From contig NZ_CAJMDQ010000067.1 of NCBI RefSeq assembly GCF_905212195.1, positions 1 to 14,711 on the forward strand: 14,711 nt of DNA, read 5' to 3'. The notes beneath the pieces were generated by a model that was not told the DNA's origin, did not search any database, and saw nothing but the letters and a program-made list of their open reading frames with translations. A program made the translations under genes and the position numbers. Shown piece after piece: positions 13,379 through 14,711 of this stretch (the first letter of the stretch is position 1; every line of letters starts with the position of its first letter). This DNA is from an uncultured Anaerotignum sp. Its GTDB lineage: Bacteria; Bacillota; Clostridia; Lachnospirales; Anaerotignaceae.

Positions 13379-14035
13379 TTATGCTTCTTTGGTGTCGGTG
13401 TAGCCCACAATGAAATCGTTGATGGTAACACCGGCCGCACCGGGTGTGCCGTAAATAAAGAATGAATAAGCGCTTCCGGCTGTGACAGGCAGAATACATT
13501 CATATGTTTGTGTTTCGGTGTTTTCGAAAAAGAAACCGCATGAAAACCATGAAAAATCTTTTGGATTCAGATATTCAGGCATTTTGCCGCCATATGTGGA
13601 TTGATCTGGTGAATCAAAAATGGTAGAAATGACCCTGTCAAAAACAACAAAGTCTATGTCGCTTTTGGCTGTGAAATCAAGTTTCACATAGATGGAACCA
13701 TTTTTTTCTGCCAGTACAGTGACCAGTTTGCCATAAATCAGACCGGAAACTGCAGGAATTGTCCAGTTTTGAATTCGTTTCTGGATGTCCGTTTTGGAGT
13801 AGCGGTACAAATCCGCTTTTTCCTCCGGCTGGTTGTTGGGATGGAGCAGCCCGAAAAGGGTATCCTCTCCTTCGTCGCCGGGATTGCCGATTTTTTCGCT
13901 GACCCCTGCCATGTCCTGCTCCGCCTGATACAGCTGGGTGTCGATGGCATCCATGTTCTCGTTGAAGTCCGCCACGTCGTAGTAGTCGTCGGTGCCGGGC
14001 TTGATGAGGTCATAGTGCTCTGTGAATGTTGCCAT
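13379..14035 (-). CDS. Phage tail fibre-like protein
   Basis: 218 residues. The N-terminus MATFTEHYDLIKPGTDDYYD, followed by VADFNENMDAIDTQLYQAEQDM, is the common start of Firmicutes phage tail fibre and adhesin proteins (T-x-H-Y-x-L-x-K-P then D-x-N-x-N-x-D-x-ID). The remainder is beta-rich with Gly, Tyr and Phe and ends VTINDFIVGYTDTKEA, fitting a small receptor-binding head; no lectin or hydrolase motif is clear. It is short for a tail fibre and might be a truncated or minimal form. GGAGA lies upstream of the ATG at 14035; a longer frame from 14113 is rejected for lack of a ribosome site. No other tail genes lie upstream: the next genes are two regulators behind a terminator. Confidence 0.65.
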   Translation of the reverse strand: MATFTEHYDLIKPGTDDYYDVADFNENMDAIDTQLYQAEQDMAGVSEKIGNPGDEGEDTLFGLLHPNNQPEEKADLYRYSKTDIQKRIQNWTIPAVSGLIYGKLVTVLAEKNGSIYVKLDFTAKSDIDFVVFDRVISTIFDSPDQSTYGGKMPEYLNPKDFSWFSCGFFFENTETQTYECILPVTAGSAYSFFIYGTPGAAGVTINDFIVGYTDTKEA

Positions 14036-14125
14036 TTGTGTTCTCTCCTTTCTCTTTGATTTTTGGTTACGCCCTAAGAGTAAAGGGTTCCGAGTCCCAA
14101 AAAGTCCCAACATGAAAGAAATAAA

Positions 14126-14162
14126 AAAGACATGTTCTCAAAATCATGAGAGCATGTCTTTT
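14126..14162 (-). terminator. Terminator of the twin-regulator operon
   Basis: GACATG-T-TCTCA (14129-14140) pairs with TGAGA-G-CATGTC (14147-14158), lengthened by A and T runs. On the minus strand the plus-strand A-run at 14123-14128 gives the U-run. It ends the regulator transcript 14 nt after the last stop, separating it from the tail cassette. Confidence 0.8.
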
Positions 14163-14175
14163 CTGTGTGAAAAAA

Positions 14176-14406
14176 TCAGTCAAATTCCAGAAATTTGTGT
14201 GGTGGAATATCTAAAGCGTTGGCAATGCGGAATAACGTGTAGAGGGAAATAGATTTGTAGATATTGGGCGCTTCAATCATACCGATAAAGTTGGTTGCAA
14301 CATGGATTTTCTCTGCTAGTTCCTCTTGGGTCAGCCCTTTCAGTTTGCGATAATAAGCGATTTTTAGACCAATGATTTTATATTCTTCTGTAAAATCGTT
14401 TTCCAT
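14176..14406 (-). CDS. Small XRE-type helix-turn-helix regulator, copy 1
   Basis: 76-residue DNA-binding protein consisting of one Cro/C1-type HTH domain: GLKIAYYRKLKGLTQEELAEKI (13-34), then VATNFIGMIEAPN as recognition helix region, then LYTLFRIANALDIPPHKFLEFD. No sensor or peptidase domain. Start at 14406 follows AAGGAG by about 9 nt. By hand alignment about 48 of 75 positions match the upstream copy, including the IEAPNIYK stretch, showing a tandem duplication. The second gene lies 16 nt upstream in the same direction. Likely a repressor of nearby phage-derived genes or of its own promoter. Confidence 0.9.
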   Translation of the reverse strand: MENDFTEEYKIIGLKIAYYRKLKGLTQEELAEKIHVATNFIGMIEAPNIYKSISLYTLFRIANALDIPPHKFLEFD

Positions 14407-14422
14407 CAAAATCTGCTCCTTT

Positions 14423-14650
14423 TTAAGAGTCCAAAAGTTCTCCCGGTGCCATTTCCAGCGCATCCGCAATGCGGAATAATGTTGTCAGTGTGATTGGCTT
14501 ATAAATGTTGGGGGCTTCAATCTGCCCGATGAAACTGGTGTCCACGTCCAGTATTTCTGCCAGCTGTTCCTGTGTCAGTCCTTTGAGTTTTCGGAAATAA
14601 GCAATTTTCAGTCCCAATTTTTTGTAGTTTTCCGCATAATCTTTTTGCAT
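14423..14650 (-). CDS. Small XRE-type helix-turn-helix regulator, copy 2
   Basis: 75-residue HTH protein: GLKIAYFRKLKGLTQEQLAEIL, then VDTSFIGQIEAPNIYK, then TTLFRIADALEMAPGELLDS. Paralogue of the downstream copy. The differences cluster in the helix 2-3 residues (DVDTSFIGQ against HVATNFIGM) and the C-terminus, so the pair may recognise different operators. The ATG at 14650 has only a weak ribosome site (AGGATGG), which suggests low expression relative to copy 1. First gene of the two-gene unit as far as the window shows. Confidence 0.9.
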   Translation of the reverse strand: MQKDYAENYKKLGLKIAYFRKLKGLTQEQLAEILDVDTSFIGQIEAPNIYKPITLTTLFRIADALEMAPGELLDS

Positions 14651-14677
14651 TGTCCATCCTAACCTTTCTTTTTTGTT

Positions 14678-14700
14678 AGTATAATGGACATAAGCATGTC
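14678..14700 (-). promoter_or_regulatory. Possible promoter/operator of the twin regulators
   Basis: On the minus strand a -10 TATACT (plus 14678-14683) is 28 nt upstream of the start codon of copy 2. A dyad GACAT-AAGC-ATGTC (14687-14700) occupies the spacer, a typical place for a repressor site. No convincing -35 follows before the window ends. Confidence 0.35.
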
Positions 14701-14711
14701 TTTTTATTGTA

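Noticed and set aside
14080..14100. GGGTTCCGAGTCCC resembling a tRNA T-arm, as a possible phage attachment site
   Set aside because: The loop would have one base too many and no acceptor stem, anticodon arm or CCA can be placed around it.
1..14711. CRISPR arrays, insertion sequences, rRNA or tRNA genes
   Set aside because: No regularly spaced repeats, transposase motifs, or rRNA/tRNA signatures were found on either strand by eye.

Overview
The window looks like chromosomal DNA from a low-to-mid GC Gram-positive anaerobe of the class Clostridia, probably Lachnospirales. The main reason is the gene order tadA - SRP RNA - dnaX - ybaB/yaaK - recR, which is the Firmicutes arrangement known from Bacillus subtilis. 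Strong AGGAGG ribosome sites, sigma-A-type promoters, a large Firmicutes-type SRP RNA and many short intrinsic terminators agree with this. The genus cannot be fixed from the sequence alone.

Layout, left to right. (1) 20-1884, plus strand: a VCBS-repeat lipoprotein followed after 17 nt by tadA. (2) 1938-2303: SRP RNA (ffs) with its own promoter and terminator, followed by an unusual run of stem-loops (2306-2468) that no gene explains. (3) 2535-5307: dnaX, ybaB and recR. These encode the clamp-loader subunit, a nucleoid-associated protein and a recombination mediator, and end in a terminator shared with the next gene. (4) 5346-6221: a divergent pair, an HxlR-type regulator (minus) and a small flavin-binding oxidoreductase (plus), with a palindrome between them. 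(5) 6290-7543, minus strand: a two-gene ThrE-type threonine/serine exporter. (6) 7704-11197, plus strand: a thiamine-pyrimidine salvage operon with promoter, TPP riboswitch, terminator, then tenA, thiZ, thiX and thiY. (7) 11223-12948, plus strand: a short-chain dehydrogenase and a YihY/BrkB membrane protein in one operon. (8) 12956-14035, minus strand: three small phage tail-end genes (tail fibre-like, a 94-residue protein, XkdX-like) with no other phage genes beside them. (9) 14176-14650, minus strand: two closely related small XRE-type regulators, a tandem duplication with their own terminator.

How it works together. Most of the window is housekeeping. The thiamine unit is the best-resolved regulatory system: a TTTACA-N17-TATAAT promoter, an aptamer, a visible antiterminator/terminator switch, and genes that import an aminopyrimidine and hydrolyse it for thiamine synthesis. 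The right end is accessory DNA of phage origin. The items least explained by known families are the stem-loop array at 2306-2468, the orphan tail-end cassette, and the duplicated regulators bounded by a 12-nt direct repeat.
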